Below, piece by piece: positions 17,585-27,479 of a stretch of DNA of 64,000 bases. Location of the stretch: the NCBI GenBank assembly GCA_034005525.1, contig JAVEUP010000003.1, forward strand, positions 1 to 64,000, given 5' to 3'. Both the position numbers and the translations under genes were made by a program. The notes under the pieces are model-generated. The model did no database searches. It was given only the letters and a program-made list of their open reading frames with translations, and was not told where the DNA came from. The DNA is from PWXP01 sp034005525. Lineage in GTDB: Bacteria > Planctomycetota > Planctomycetia > Pirellulales > Thermoguttaceae. Positions within the stretch are counted from its first letter, which is position 1, and the number at the start of each line of letters is the position of its first letter.

Positions 17585-20581
17585 TCAGAACTCGATCTGA
17601 CCGATGGTGACCGTGTCGTCTGCGTCTTTCAGCCGTACGGTCAGCGATTTGCGCTTCTGGTTCGGCCGGCCGAAGTGGGTGAACACGTCGACCTGGACGG
17701 TTACGGCTCCCAGGAGCCGGGTGGCCTGGCTGCCGTAGAAGTTGGCCTGAATCGTGTACATGCCCTTCATGGCCTTGCGAAGCAGGTAGTCCTCCGGCCC
17801 GTAACCGCCGGTGAAGTCCCTGGTGATCATGCCGCCGATTGTCGTGCGGTTATGGCTGTAATCGGCCTTCTCGCCCGACGGCTCCGTGACCCAGAGGTCG
17901 ATGTCGGTGTTGTCGGCGTGCCAACTCATGCTGATGCGCACATCGACGTCGAGCAGCTTCAGAAGCCGCTCGTCCACAGCGACCTCGTCCACTCCGGCCG
18001 CTCGCGCTCGGGGAAGCATCCCGTTGAGTTCCACCAAGGCGATCAGCTCGATTTCTTCAAAGCGGCCGTCCCACTGCCCAAGCACGACTTCGTAGAGCAG
18101 CCCGACCGCCCGCGCATAGTCCTCCCGGGGCGCCGGGCTCGCGGCTTCGTCGGCGCGGCGAATCAGGACCAATGCCAGATCGCGGTACGACTGCGGTTCC
18201 TCGGGCCGCAGCCGCAAGACCTCCTCGAAGGTGACGACGGCCAGGTCGAAGAAGCCAAGCTGGGCGAGCCGGTGGGCCAGCACTCGCAACAGGGCGGGCT
18301 CTTCCAGATGCAACTCGGCAATGTTGCTGAGCACTTGCAGCGCGAGGTCCCGGTCGCCCCGGTCCAGGAAATGGTCGGCGCAATCAAGATAGAACCCCGG
18401 CGACGCGCCGTACTCGGCCCGGTGCCTCATGTAGACCGCGAAGGCCTCCGCGTCGGCAACGGCCTTGAGGTCGGCGAGGTACGGCGTTGCCGGGTCCCAC
18501 GGTTTCACGACAATGCCCGGCTCGCCTCCGACGTCGCCCATTTCGTCGCGCGGTTCAACACCGGCTTCCATAGGGGAAACCGGACAACCGAAGGCGCCGC
18601 CCATGGACGGCGTCTCATCGAGCAACTCCAGCCGTTCCCGCATTGCAGGCTCCGCGGAGGGGCCCTCCGGCGCTGCACCGCCCCCTGGAGCGGGCATGAG
18701 CATGTTGTGCCGCCGATCCCCTTCGGGCTGCTCGTACTTGAAGCCCTCGGGATACGCGTATTCGGCTTCCCACCACTGCACGCGCTCTTGCCACCACTGG
18801 ACAACCTGCTCCAGTTTCTCCGCCTGCCGCTGCTGTTGATCGGTCTTCTTCTGGCGCTCGACCGTGTCCATCCGGCGGAGGTACTCGTCGCGCATCTCCG
18901 GCAACGACTTGGGCGGGACGATCTCGTAATTGAGGTACTGCTCCAGCGAGTCAAGCACGATGAGCGAGGTAAACGGCGTGACCAGACCGAACTGTTTGCC
19001 CAAGGCGGTGATCTCGGCCTCGTTGCGGTCCTGCGCGATCATCAGGTCGGCCAGCTTCTTCTGGGCCCAAAGACGTTCCAGGAGCGACCCCTCGGCCGCG
19101 CCGGTCCGGGCGATGGTGAATGCCTGTTGCCGCACGCGCTCACCAGGGTAGCCGTAGTGGAGCGTCACCGTTGCTTCGTCGGCGGCGAGCTTGCCCACCA
19201 ATGTGAAACGGCCGGCCACCGGCTGGGGCACGGCGGGAACCATGACCGCGGCATCGGCGCCGCCGGACTCGGCCGACAGGAACGACCAGGCGGACCGGCC
19301 AATCTCGGCCACGACGTCCTGGTCGGTCATCTCGGCAAGATTGAAGTACTGCCCTTCCGCCCCCATCGCAAGGCTTTGGAGAAAGGCGTGATCGGCCGAC
19401 GTGCCGGTTGAAAAGGCATAGAGCGGCGCGTCGAACGGGCCGGGCGACTGTTTGCCGAACGTCGAGATGCCGTCGCTGAACAGCAGGTAGAAATCCGGCT
19501 TCCGGTCGCCGCCGAGGGAACTCAGCTCGCCCATCTGCGTACCGCCGTCGTACTCGACCTTCCGAAGCTCGGCCAGCAGCGCCTCGGGGTCCGATCCGGC
19601 AAGTTCAAAGCGACTGGGCTCCGATGCGCGATGGCGCAGCAGGACCAGGTCCACCAGAATCGTCGGCGCCCGGCCCGGCATCCGGTTCCGCCATGCATCG
19701 AAGCAGGCGGCCAGGAGCCCTATCTCCCGCTCGTGGTCGGCCGCCGCGCGCGAGCCGGAAGCGTCCCAGATCAACACGACGTGCTGCGGCGGATCCGCCG
19801 GCCTTTCCGACCGGGGCGGGTGCGGGAAGTCGCGCACGGCGAAGTAGACTTGTCCCTCGGGCGTCTCTTCCACCAGCACGTTCTGTTCGTCGCTCCGGGG
19901 CAACGCGATCACCAGGTCGTTCGACGGGGCAACGTCCTCCAGCGTCGCCTCGGCTACGTAGCTGTCGCGCCAACGGCCGAATGCGAAGTTCCCCAGTTCA
20001 CCGCCGACGACCTGCGGCTCGACGAGCGGCTTGACCACCTCCACGCGAACGGAAAGGCGGTCGAGCTTCTCGGTGAAGCGAAGCGGCAGGTGATAGGCCG
20101 ATTCCCCGCGGCTGACGATCACTTCCGAGACGTAACTCACCCGGACCGTCCTCGTGCCCCGGGCGGGGATGGGGAAGACTCGGGTCTTGAAGTTGTTGCC
20201 TTTGGTCCACTCGACCAGGCCCGGATCGATCCCCTGGCGAACAATCTCCTCGAACACCTGTCGCCCGCGGTGCTTGCCGACGGCCACCCCATCGACCATC
20301 TTGCCGTCGACGTCCAGGGCGTATCCGCTCACGGTCGCTCCCGCCGGCAGGGGGAAGTACAGGTCGCCCTCCATTTCGCGATCGAGCGGATTGCGGAACG
20401 TCATCGTCGTCGTTGTCTCGGCAAGGTAGCCAAAGATTCGCACCTCGGTTGCCCAAACCGACAGCCCCAAGGGGCGCGCTTTCCCCTCCTCGACCTCCAC
20501 CACGAGGGTCGGCGGCACCGTCTGGGCGGCCAGCGGGCCGGTAAACAGAACCATCAGCAAACAGGGCAGGAACCGTCGCAT
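17585..20581 (-). CDS. Exported VIT + von Willebrand A + DUF2135 protein
   Basis: The 998-residue protein starts at 20581 with GGAG upstream and a signal peptide (MRRFLPCLLMVLFTGPLAAQ). In order: a VIT domain (about 25-160: RIFGYLAETTTTMTFRNPL, RGRQVFEEIVRQGIDPGLVEW); a VWA domain (about 235-410) with the MIDAS sequence DASGS, so metal-dependent adhesion is possible; a Gln/Glu-rich coiled segment; TPR-like helices; and a C-terminal DUF2135 (IDLWVTEPSGEKADYSHNRT, GGYGPEDYLLRKA). This is the inter-alpha-trypsin-inhibitor-like layout seen in many Planctomycetes. It probably acts at the cell envelope in adhesion or as a chaperone-like scaffold. Confidence 0.88.
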   Translation of the reverse strand: MRRFLPCLLMVLFTGPLAAQTVPPTLVVEVEEGKARPLGLSVWATEVRIFGYLAETTTTMTFRNPLDREMEGDLYFPLPAGATVSGYALDVDGKMVDGVAVGKHRGRQVFEEIVRQGIDPGLVEWTKGNNFKTRVFPIPARGTRTVRVSYVSEVIVSRGESAYHLPLRFTEKLDRLSVRVEVVKPLVEPQVVGGELGNFAFGRWRDSYVAEATLEDVAPSNDLVIALPRSDEQNVLVEETPEGQVYFAVRDFPHPPRSERPADPPQHVVLIWDASGSRAAADHEREIGLLAACFDAWRNRMPGRAPTILVDLVLLRHRASEPSRFELAGSDPEALLAELRKVEYDGGTQMGELSSLGGDRKPDFYLLFSDGISTFGKQSPGPFDAPLYAFSTGTSADHAFLQSLAMGAEGQYFNLAEMTDQDVVAEIGRSAWSFLSAESGGADAAVMVPAVPQPVAGRFTLVGKLAADEATVTLHYGYPGERVRQQAFTIARTGAAEGSLLERLWAQKKLADLMIAQDRNEAEITALGKQFGLVTPFTSLIVLDSLEQYLNYEIVPPKSLPEMRDEYLRRMDTVERQKKTDQQQRQAEKLEQVVQWWQERVQWWEAEYAYPEGFKYEQPEGDRRHNMLMPAPGGGAAPEGPSAEPAMRERLELLDETPSMGGAFGCPVSPMEAGVEPRDEMGDVGGEPGIVVKPWDPATPYLADLKAVADAEAFAVYMRHRAEYGASPGFYLDCADHFLDRGDRDLALQVLSNIAELHLEEPALLRVLAHRLAQLGFFDLAVVTFEEVLRLRPEEPQSYRDLALVLIRRADEAASPAPREDYARAVGLLYEVVLGQWDGRFEEIELIALVELNGMLPRARAAGVDEVAVDERLLKLLDVDVRISMSWHADNTDIDLWVTEPSGEKADYSHNRTTIGGMITRDFTGGYGPEDYLLRKAMKGMYTIQANFYGSQATRLLGAVTVQVDVFTHFGRPNQKRKSLTVRLKDADDTVTIGQIEF

Positions 20582-20755
20582 CGCAATGGTCTCCACAGGG
20601 TGATTCGCGCCCGCATTATGCCATACCCCCACGCACCGGTCCATGGGAGTTCCAGGTTCGCAACCGTTCACGGGGGACGGCCGCAATTCTCGGGGCCCAA
20701 AGGATGATTCCCCGCGAACCGCGCCGGTAACGACGGTTCGCACGGCGAGGCCCGC

Positions 20756-23368
20756 TCACTTCGGTACGTACCAGAACGTCTTCCAGTAGGCCTTGTCCAG
20801 TTCGAACGGATCGACCGAGGCGTTGAAGTCGTGGTCTACCGGCAGCACTCCGTAGCGAATCATTTCGCGCACGTAGTCGCGCCGGGGGACATATCGGACG
20901 GGGCAGTCCGCGCCGTTGTTCGGGCTTGGGTTGATCATGCAGAAGCGGTTGTTCTCCTCAAGGATATGCTTCCGGCCGCGGGCTACCGCGGCGACGATCG
21001 CGAGGTAATCCGGGTCGGTCTTGTCCTTGAAGACCGGTCCGCCCGACCTGGCTTCACAGACGCCCAGCCCGCCCGCTGCCTTTGCCAGCGGCGCGCGGGC
21101 CGCCTTGGACAGCTCCGGGTACGAGAGGTTGAAGATCACGTGCCGATTGAATCGCCCGCCGTCTTCCGACATCGTGTGCGCCACGTACATGTTCTTCTGA
21201 TATTCCTCCGGCGGGTAGTAGCGAATATAGAAGTGCGCCGGGAGCTTGTAGGTGCCGATCTGCTTCTCCGCCTCGGTCGGCGCGTGGCAGGGGTCGCACC
21301 GTCGCTGCATGACGTCCACCATCGCCTGCGTCTCCGGCCAGTCCTTGTCGTTGCGGACATTGACGCTGTGCAGGTAGTAGCCGATCGTGCCGTGGCTGTT
21401 CACGGCGTACGTGCCGGCGTGATTGGCGCCGGCGTCGAGCCAATAGCGAATGATCTTCTGCTCGTCTTCCGGCATATCGACGCCTTCATGCCGTTGCTCG
21501 ATGAGCTTGAGCAAGCGGCTGGAGCCGGTGCCGATTTCGTACGGTTCGAAGTTGCTCTTGCTGTGCTCGGAATACGGCAGCATGACCCGGTTGTCGCCGA
21601 AGAGCTGCCGCCAGGACATCTGGATATAGCTGATCGGGTAGAGCGGCCCCCAGTGGCCCGAGATGTTGAACCCACCCTCTTCGCGGTCGTGATTGTGGCA
21701 CTCGAGGCAATGCCTGTCGAGTATCGGCTGGATATCCCGCAGGAAATCGAAGATTTCGGGCACGCCTTCGACCGGTTCCGGGACGGCGGGCGGGGTGCGC
21801 ATGATGCGCAGCAGCCGGTCCCGGTCGTCGACGTCGGCCGCGTCGGTCCGCTTTTCATGGCACCCGATGCACGTGGTCAGTTCGCCCGGCATGACCGACG
21901 TGAACGAGTGCATGCGCTTGACGCAATGTCCTTTGGCATCCATCGCGAGGAACAGGAAGCCGCGCAGCGCAGGCAGTTTGAAATAGGCGCTGCCCTCCTC
22001 CGACACGGGGACGGAGCCGATCAGCCGCTCGACGGAGAACGTCCCGCCGGCCGACATTTCCGACATGGCGCCGGAATAGTTGATCGGCTTCGGAAGAACC
22101 TCGTAGATGAGCAGGCTCTTGACCGTGCCCGGCTCGACGCCGCGCATCTTCCGGCCCTTGTAGATATTGGCCATCGCCAGGACGCCATAGTCGAGCGACG
22201 GGTTCGTCTCGTCGGCGATGACGGGCTCCCGCAGGCGTTTCATCACCGGCCGCGGCTCGCCAATCCAGAATCCCTCCTTGGCCAGGTCGTCCGGCAGCCG
22301 GTAAAGGACCTCGGTCTCGCCGCGGCCGTCCATGAGTTCAATGGTTGCCTTGTTGGCCACCATGAAATGATCTTCGGAAAACGCCCACGGGTCGCAATGG
22401 ATGTTGTCCTTGCTGATGTACTGAACGCCCTCCGGGGCATCGGGCCCCAGCCTCGGATCGATCAGCGCGATCCGGCCGTAGTGCTCGCGCCGGCCGTGGC
22501 CGGGCGACCAGGTGACCACCAGCTTCGGACTGTTCGGAACCGGCTTGGGGGCCAGGATGGTGCCGTGGTTGATCTGGTTGCCGTAGAGAATCATCTGGCG
22601 CGTGCCGTCGGGGTTCATCGACCACAGGTGATGAAAGCCCATGTGGAAACGGTCGACGTATTCCCAACGCATGTACGCAACCTGCCCGCTGGAGAGCACC
22701 CAGGGCGTGTTGTCGTGTTCGACATTGGCCGACAGCGTGCGAATGTTGCTCCCATCGGCATCGCACTTGTACAGCGTCGCCACTTGCGTCATCCAGCATT
22801 GAACGTAACGATTGGCCCGTGTGGAACAGAAGATGATCTGATCGTCCGGCAGGTAGGTCGGCTCGAAATCATCCCAGCCGGGTGGGGAATAGGTCTGGTA
22901 GTCTTCCATTCCGGGCACCACGTCCTCACCCTGCCCGGTCAACTGCCGCAGGCCGGTGCCGTCGATGTTGATCTCGTACAGGCTGTAATGCCGCTTCCCC
23001 TTCGGCAGGTAGGAGAAGAGGATTCTGTAGGCGTCGTAATGAAGCTGCGGGTCGCGGATGTTGCCCTCGGGGTCCTCGAAGACCGTTCGCACCTCCCCAG
23101 TCTTCACGTTATAGACGCACAGCTTACCGCCGGAGTTCATCGGGAACGTTGTCTTGCACTGGTCGGTCGCGTAGTAGGCAATGTTTGCATACCAGTGGCC
23201 GTCGATGCTGGGCTTGCGGACGGCGAACAGAACCTCGTCCGGCATGCCGGCGTCGAGAAACGACCCGAGCATGGACGGCCCCTCGGCGGCCGAACTTCGC
23301 CCGGGCGTCTGGCCGTAGGCGGAGGACGTCAACAGAATCAACAGAACAGGCAGGAGTCTCGAACACAT
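20756..23368 (-). CDS. Exported triheme c-type protein, hydrazine synthase alpha subunit-like (HZS_alpha)
   Basis: The 870-residue protein is read from the ATG at 23368, which has GGAG nine bases upstream and gives a signal peptide (MCSRLLPVLLILLTSSAYGQ); a further ATG at 23416 is possible. The N-terminal half is a TolB/six-bladed-propeller-like region (YEINIDGTGLRQLTGQGED, FCSTRANRY, LWSMNPDGTRQ). Three c-heme motifs follow: CIGCH (about 500), CLECH (about 554) and CDPCH (about 691). This order, propeller, middle domain, heme region, is the layout of the HZS_alpha-like family, whose namesake is the anammox hydrazine synthase. Many non-anammox Planctomycetes carry relatives of unknown function. 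No beta/gamma subunits are nearby, so true hydrazine synthesis is not supported. Confidence 0.8.
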   Translation of the reverse strand: MCSRLLPVLLILLTSSAYGQTPGRSSAAEGPSMLGSFLDAGMPDEVLFAVRKPSIDGHWYANIAYYATDQCKTTFPMNSGGKLCVYNVKTGEVRTVFEDPEGNIRDPQLHYDAYRILFSYLPKGKRHYSLYEINIDGTGLRQLTGQGEDVVPGMEDYQTYSPPGWDDFEPTYLPDDQIIFCSTRANRYVQCWMTQVATLYKCDADGSNIRTLSANVEHDNTPWVLSSGQVAYMRWEYVDRFHMGFHHLWSMNPDGTRQMILYGNQINHGTILAPKPVPNSPKLVVTWSPGHGRREHYGRIALIDPRLGPDAPEGVQYISKDNIHCDPWAFSEDHFMVANKATIELMDGRGETEVLYRLPDDLAKEGFWIGEPRPVMKRLREPVIADETNPSLDYGVLAMANIYKGRKMRGVEPGTVKSLLIYEVLPKPINYSGAMSEMSAGGTFSVERLIGSVPVSEEGSAYFKLPALRGFLFLAMDAKGHCVKRMHSFTSVMPGELTTCIGCHEKRTDAADVDDRDRLLRIMRTPPAVPEPVEGVPEIFDFLRDIQPILDRHCLECHNHDREEGGFNISGHWGPLYPISYIQMSWRQLFGDNRVMLPYSEHSKSNFEPYEIGTGSSRLLKLIEQRHEGVDMPEDEQKIIRYWLDAGANHAGTYAVNSHGTIGYYLHSVNVRNDKDWPETQAMVDVMQRRCDPCHAPTEAEKQIGTYKLPAHFYIRYYPPEEYQKNMYVAHTMSEDGGRFNRHVIFNLSYPELSKAARAPLAKAAGGLGVCEARSGGPVFKDKTDPDYLAIVAAVARGRKHILEENNRFCMINPSPNNGADCPVRYVPRRDYVREMIRYGVLPVDHDFNASVDPFELDKAYWKTFWYVPK

Positions 23369-23447
23369 GCGGCTGTCTCCGACAGGAATGGGTCTCGTTT
23401 TCTCTCGGGCACTCATGGATATGGTGAACGGTTACCGACGAACGCAC

Positions 23448-24902
23448 TCACGCCAGCTCCACCACGGGCCGGTCCGTGACGATCCAAGGGCAGTCGCTCA
23501 GCGGAACGCCGGGAATCTGCCAGCGTCCCTGGGATCGAACCGACTGCGGCAGCGGATGCACGCAGGCCGTGAGCGGATCGATCATCACCGGCACGTCCAT
23601 CGCCGCGCCGGACGCGTCCGGAATCGCCAGGTCGGCGGTGCGCAGGTGCAGTTCCTTGCGCAAATCGGCGGGCAGCCAATACACGTACAACGGCCTGCCC
23701 TCGCGCACGAAGGCCACTTTCAGCAGTGCCGACTGGTCCAGCGGCTGCCCGTCGGCCGCCGCGACTTCAAGCGGCCGGTCGGCCCACTGCGTCTGTGCGT
23801 CGAATAGGGCACACAGGCACTGGTAGACGAAATAGGCCGGCTTGGGCGTGTAGTTGCTGCGGCGCAAGAGGCCCTTCGGGTTGAGCCGATCCGGGTCGCC
23901 GGGCGTACCGTCCGGGTTGGGATAGAGCATGTCGGTCATCTGAAAGTACGAGGTCATCTCAACCCGCAACCGCAAGTCGAAGAGCGTACGGCGCGCGACC
24001 CAGCGTGCCTGGAGGGCCTCGGTCCAATTGTATTTGGACATGCCGCCGGTGCCGCCGGCCTGGGAGGGACAGCCGCTCTCGCCCTGCCACAACGGCAGGT
24101 CGAGCTGATGCCGCGCGAGCACCTCGCGGACCGCGGCCATCGATTCCTCGTACCGGTCCTCCGGCGACGGGCGATACCAGTGGTACGACACCTTGTCGAT
24201 CAGCTTGCCCAGCCCGTGATCGAAGCACTCGGTGAAATACTTCATGCCCCAGACCGTCGGGCCAAGAAGGAGCGCCCCGGGCACGGCCTGGCGAATCACC
24301 GGCGCCGTCATCTTGACGAACTCGACGTACTCGGCCGGGTTGGCTTCGTGCGGCTTCCAGAAGTTCCTGTGGTTCGGCTCGTTCCATATCTCCCAGTGCG
24401 TCACCCGGTCGCGGAAGTGCTCCGCCAGGGCGCGCACGAAACGCAGCCAGCCGGCGCGGGCGTCGTCGTCCCACATAGGAACCCAGCCCACGGCGAAATC
24501 GTTCTCGGCCTCGGGTGTGTAGAGGCGGTTACCGTAGCCCAGATTGAACCAGGGCTGGATGCCGATGGACCGCAGGCGGTCGACAATCGCGTCGAGCCAG
24601 GCGAAGTCGTACTTTCCTTTGGCCGGTTCGCAGCGGGCCCAACCGGTTTGCACGCGCGCCCACTTGGCCCCGAGTTGAGCCATGTAGGGGTAGCACGGCT
24701 CGGGATCGAACATCCGGCGGTCGAGGCACTCGAACCCGACGCCCAGCGGCGAGGCGCCAATCGACGCCGAAGGCCGCGGCCGGACCTTGCCGATCACCGC
24801 CATGGGATTCGAGCCCTTCGCCCAGACCGGCCGCGATACCGCGCCGGCGGCCAGGGCAAGCGAGCCCTTCAGGAACGAACGCCGATGAATTGTATTGATC
24901 AT
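23448..24902 (-). CDS. Tat-exported clan GH-A glycoside hydrolase, GH39-like
   Basis: The 484-residue protein opens with a Tat signal (HRRSFLKGSLALAAGAVSRP). The TIM-barrel signature WEIWNEPN gives the expected acid/base Glu, and LPLWQGESG supplies the candidate nucleophile Glu, both in the strand-4/strand-7 order of clan GH-A. The overall layout is closest to GH39 beta-xylosidase/iduronidase-like enzymes; GH5-like or GH30-like assignment cannot be excluded. It lies between an HZS-like gene and a sugar isomerase-like gene in the same direction. Confidence 0.8.
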   Translation of the reverse strand: MINTIHRRSFLKGSLALAAGAVSRPVWAKGSNPMAVIGKVRPRPSASIGASPLGVGFECLDRRMFDPEPCYPYMAQLGAKWARVQTGWARCEPAKGKYDFAWLDAIVDRLRSIGIQPWFNLGYGNRLYTPEAENDFAVGWVPMWDDDARAGWLRFVRALAEHFRDRVTHWEIWNEPNHRNFWKPHEANPAEYVEFVKMTAPVIRQAVPGALLLGPTVWGMKYFTECFDHGLGKLIDKVSYHWYRPSPEDRYEESMAAVREVLARHQLDLPLWQGESGCPSQAGGTGGMSKYNWTEALQARWVARRTLFDLRLRVEMTSYFQMTDMLYPNPDGTPGDPDRLNPKGLLRRSNYTPKPAYFVYQCLCALFDAQTQWADRPLEVAAADGQPLDQSALLKVAFVREGRPLYVYWLPADLRKELHLRTADLAIPDASGAAMDVPVMIDPLTACVHPLPQSVRSQGRWQIPGVPLSDCPWIVTDRPVVELA

Positions 24903-25056
24903 ATCACACCTTCAATCTGGGAGAACGATGTTGTCCCTCGCTCCCGCGTCCCAGAGCCCCACCTCGCTTTCGGTCATCAGGCCGGCGCACTGTTCCACTG
25001 CCGCTTCTGCGCCGCCCAGAGACTTGTTTCGCTTTCGGAGGCGCCGGTGAATTGCT

Positions 25057-25935
25057 CTAGGCCAACTCCTGACACACCTTCTCAAAGAAGGTTATGCATT
25101 GGGCGATCTCGGCCTCGCCGTCGGGCGAGCGCAGCGGATATTCGATGCCGATCAAGCCGCGAAAACGCTGCCGATGCAGTTCCCGGATGACGCCGCGAGT
25201 GTCGCCGTTGCCGGTACCGAACGGCACGCAGTGCCCTTCTTCGCCGATATCTTTCAGATCCATGGTGAGCAGGCGGCCCTCGAATTTGGCCAAGGCCTCG
25301 ACCGTCGGAAGGCCGGAGCGAATCCAGTGGCCCGTATCGCAGCAGGCGCCAATGCGCCGGGTGCGTCCCTGGAAGAGCTTCAGCAATGTTTCCGGCTCCC
25401 AATAGGGCGACGGCTTGGCGTGATTGTGGACCGCCAGGCTGATCTGGTATTCGCCGCAAAGCCCCTCCAGCATGTCGTACGCCTCGAAAGGCGGCTCGCC
25501 GACGATCATCTCGATGCCCATCTCGCGGGCAAACTCGAACAGCCGCCGGCAAGCTTCTTCTTCAGCCAGCTTCCGACAATAGCAGGCCGGCATCTTCACC
25601 CCGGCGTCGCTAAGCCGCTTTTTCGTCTCCCGCCGTTCGGCGGCCGACATCTGCTCGTTGAAAACCGCTTCCGGCCTCTGCGGATCGAGCTTCTGCCAGT
25701 TGAAGCCCACCGTGTAGTTCAGGCCAAGCCCGGCTACCTTGCCGATCGTCTCAAAAAGCGTGAGCTTGTTGAAGCTATACGCATTGCAGCCTAGATGCCA
25801 ACCTAGCCGTTCGGCGTGGGGGGCTCCCCGTGCAGTTTGCGCTGTCACGCGGGGTGGCCGGGCCGACAGAGTAATCCCCACCTCCAGTGCGCTGGCGGTC
25901 TTCACAAACGTGCGACGACTGATCGTGTTTCTCAT
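25057..25935 (-). CDS. Tat-exported sugar phosphate isomerase/epimerase-like TIM barrel
   Basis: The 292-residue protein starts MRNTISRRTFVKTASALEV, a Tat signal. The remainder matches the xylose isomerase-like/AP endonuclease 2 TIM-barrel family: the repeats ...LGLNYTVGFNW, MIVGEPPFEAYDMLE, LAVHNHAKPSPYW, RIGACCDTGHW and GLIGIEYP place Glu/His/Asp/Glu metal ligands in the usual order. Exported members occur in planctomycetal and Bacteroidetes sugar-utilisation loci. Substrate unknown. It is 48 bp downstream of the Gfo/Idh/MocA gene at 25984-27237 and likely cotranscribed. Confidence 0.85.
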   Translation of the reverse strand: MRNTISRRTFVKTASALEVGITLSARPPRVTAQTARGAPHAERLGWHLGCNAYSFNKLTLFETIGKVAGLGLNYTVGFNWQKLDPQRPEAVFNEQMSAAERRETKKRLSDAGVKMPACYCRKLAEEEACRRLFEFAREMGIEMIVGEPPFEAYDMLEGLCGEYQISLAVHNHAKPSPYWEPETLLKLFQGRTRRIGACCDTGHWIRSGLPTVEALAKFEGRLLTMDLKDIGEEGHCVPFGTGNGDTRGVIRELHRQRFRGLIGIEYPLRSPDGEAEIAQCITFFEKVCQELA

Positions 25936-25983
25936 GGGTCCCTTTCTGGATTTCGCAACCCCAATCCAAAGCCATACAAAGTC

Positions 25984-27237
25984 CTACCCCTCGCAAATTT
26001 CGCGTTTCTCCGGGTCGAATATCTGCCGCTTGCCGCTGTCCATGGCCCGAACGCCCATGAGCACGGGCACGGTGTGGTAGTAGCCGGCCTCGATCGGCGC
26101 GTTGGGCGTCTCGCGCGTGCGCAGGCATTGCAGCCAGTTCAGGTAGTGGTCCGGGATGTCGACCGGTTCGACCGGCGTCGCTTCCTTGGGCAGCTCGGTC
26201 GGCTTGATGGCGCCGGCCGAGGAATAGGTGGGAGCGGTGCGGCCGGTCAGGTCGATTGTCCCCTGATCGCCGTAAATCTTCTGGACGCTGCCGCTGGAGT
26301 TGCCGTAGTTCGTGGAGTAGTGCACGATGAAGCCTTCGGGATAGATCCAGGTGGCCTCGCAGTGGTCGGGGCAGTCGAAGTCTTCGTCTTTCCAGGTGAA
26401 GGTATCGCCCTGGGCCACGCAACTCAGCGGCAGCGTGCAGCCGACAATGTAGTTGTTCAAGTCGATGAAGTGGCAGCCGAGGTTGGAAATCGGGCCGTCG
26501 GTGAACTCGCGGCATCCGTACCAGCCGCTCAGCAGCTTGGCATCGAAGGGGCGCATGGGCCGGTCCAGAAGGAACTCCTTCCAGTCCACGTCCTCGGGCT
26601 TCACCTCTTCGGCCTTTTCCACGCGCGACCACCAGTAGGGCTTCGCCCCGTTGCGGCACTGCTCGATGCGCGACACCTTGCCGATGGCGCCCGACTCGAA
26701 GAGCCTCTTGCAGCCGGCGCTGGTGGCGTAGCTGCGCACCTGGGTCCCCATCTGCACGACCTGGGAACCGGCCTTCACAAGATCGAAGACCCTGTTGAGG
26801 CTCGCCATGTCCATGGCCAGCGGCTTTTCCACGTAGGCGTCTTTCTTGGCCTTGACCGCGGCCTCCAGGTGCAGGCAGTGATGGTGATCGCACGAGGCGA
26901 TCATCACCGCGTCGATATCGTCGAGGGCCATGATGTCCTGGTAGGAAACGAACTGCCGCGCCGGGCGGCCGTACCACTCCTCGGCCCGCGCAGCGGCCCG
27001 CTCGCGGCGCTGGCGCCACGGGTCGCTGACCGCGGTGAACTCGACGTTCTGCTCCTTGTCGTACGGATGCACGCCCCCCATGTGCGCGCCATACCCGCGG
27101 CCGCCGCAGCCGACCAGTCCCAGCGCGATCCGTTCGTTGGCGCCTGCGATCTTGGCGTAACTGGTGGCGGTGAAGGCCAGGGCGGCCCCGGCCGAGGCCG
27201 TTTTAAGGAATTGCCGTCGCGACGCGGAAGTCTTCAT
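25984..27237 (-). CDS. Tat-exported Gfo/Idh/MocA family oxidoreductase
   Basis: The 417-residue protein starts at 27237 (GAAAGG upstream) and has the Tat signal SRRQFLKTASAGAALAF. The Rossmann motif is LGLVGCGGRGYGAH and the catalytic-region motif DAYVEKPLAMD. The C-terminal domain includes CDHHHCLHLEAAV and GCREFTDGPISNLGCHFID, as in Gfo/Idh/MocA sugar dehydrogenases. It is adjacent to the isomerase-like gene and upstream of the GH39-like gene, which suggests oxidation/isomerisation of a released sugar. Confidence 0.9.
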   Translation of the reverse strand: MKTSASRRQFLKTASAGAALAFTATSYAKIAGANERIALGLVGCGGRGYGAHMGGVHPYDKEQNVEFTAVSDPWRQRRERAAARAEEWYGRPARQFVSYQDIMALDDIDAVMIASCDHHHCLHLEAAVKAKKDAYVEKPLAMDMASLNRVFDLVKAGSQVVQMGTQVRSYATSAGCKRLFESGAIGKVSRIEQCRNGAKPYWWSRVEKAEEVKPEDVDWKEFLLDRPMRPFDAKLLSGWYGCREFTDGPISNLGCHFIDLNNYIVGCTLPLSCVAQGDTFTWKDEDFDCPDHCEATWIYPEGFIVHYSTNYGNSSGSVQKIYGDQGTIDLTGRTAPTYSSAGAIKPTELPKEATPVEPVDIPDHYLNWLQCLRTRETPNAPIEAGYYHTVPVLMGVRAMDSGKRQIFDPEKREICEG

Positions 27238-27317
27238 GGGAATGCCTTTCGGTGGGTGGTGGGATTCAGTACCATTCTCGCCAGCGGCGCATGCGTTGTC
27301 AAGCTCCACCCGTCAAG

Positions 27318-27342
27318 CCGTGGGATAAGCCTCCGGCTTGTC
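27318..27342. repeat. Single copy of palindromic repeat family C
   Basis: The sequence ccgtgggataagcctccggc ttgtc is a relative of the tandem repeats at 42416-42525 (core gacaagcttccagcttgtc). Confidence 0.6.
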
Positions 27343-27391
27343 AATTTCCCTGCATGCTGGTCTTTCCGCTTGTCATACGGTAAACTCCACA

Positions 27392-27445
27392 CGTCACCGT
27401 CGACCTTGCGTCGGCGGCGGAATGGCTGGCGGGCTGCAAGAGGCC
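27392..27445. repeat. 54-bp repeat family D, copy 1
   Basis: It aligns without gaps to 39502-39555 with about 13 differences in 54 bases; shared blocks include cgaccttg, gtcgg and caagaggcc. It ends 34 bases upstream of the start at 27480. Confidence 0.65.
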
Positions 27446-27479
27446 GGGGTTCGGTGTTGCGTTTCCGGGAGATCGACAA

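Noticed and set aside
17675..19411. 578-codon plus-strand frame
   Set aside because: Antisense to the VIT/VWA protein; His/Gly/Arg-rich composition typical of a shadow frame.
20756..23368. True hydrazine synthase (anammox) subunit
   Set aside because: No beta/gamma subunits or other anammox genes in the window; relatives are common in non-anammox Planctomycetes.
20831..23479. 882-codon open frame on the plus strand
   Set aside because: Antisense to the HZS-like gene, which has signal peptide and three heme motifs; the plus frame has none.
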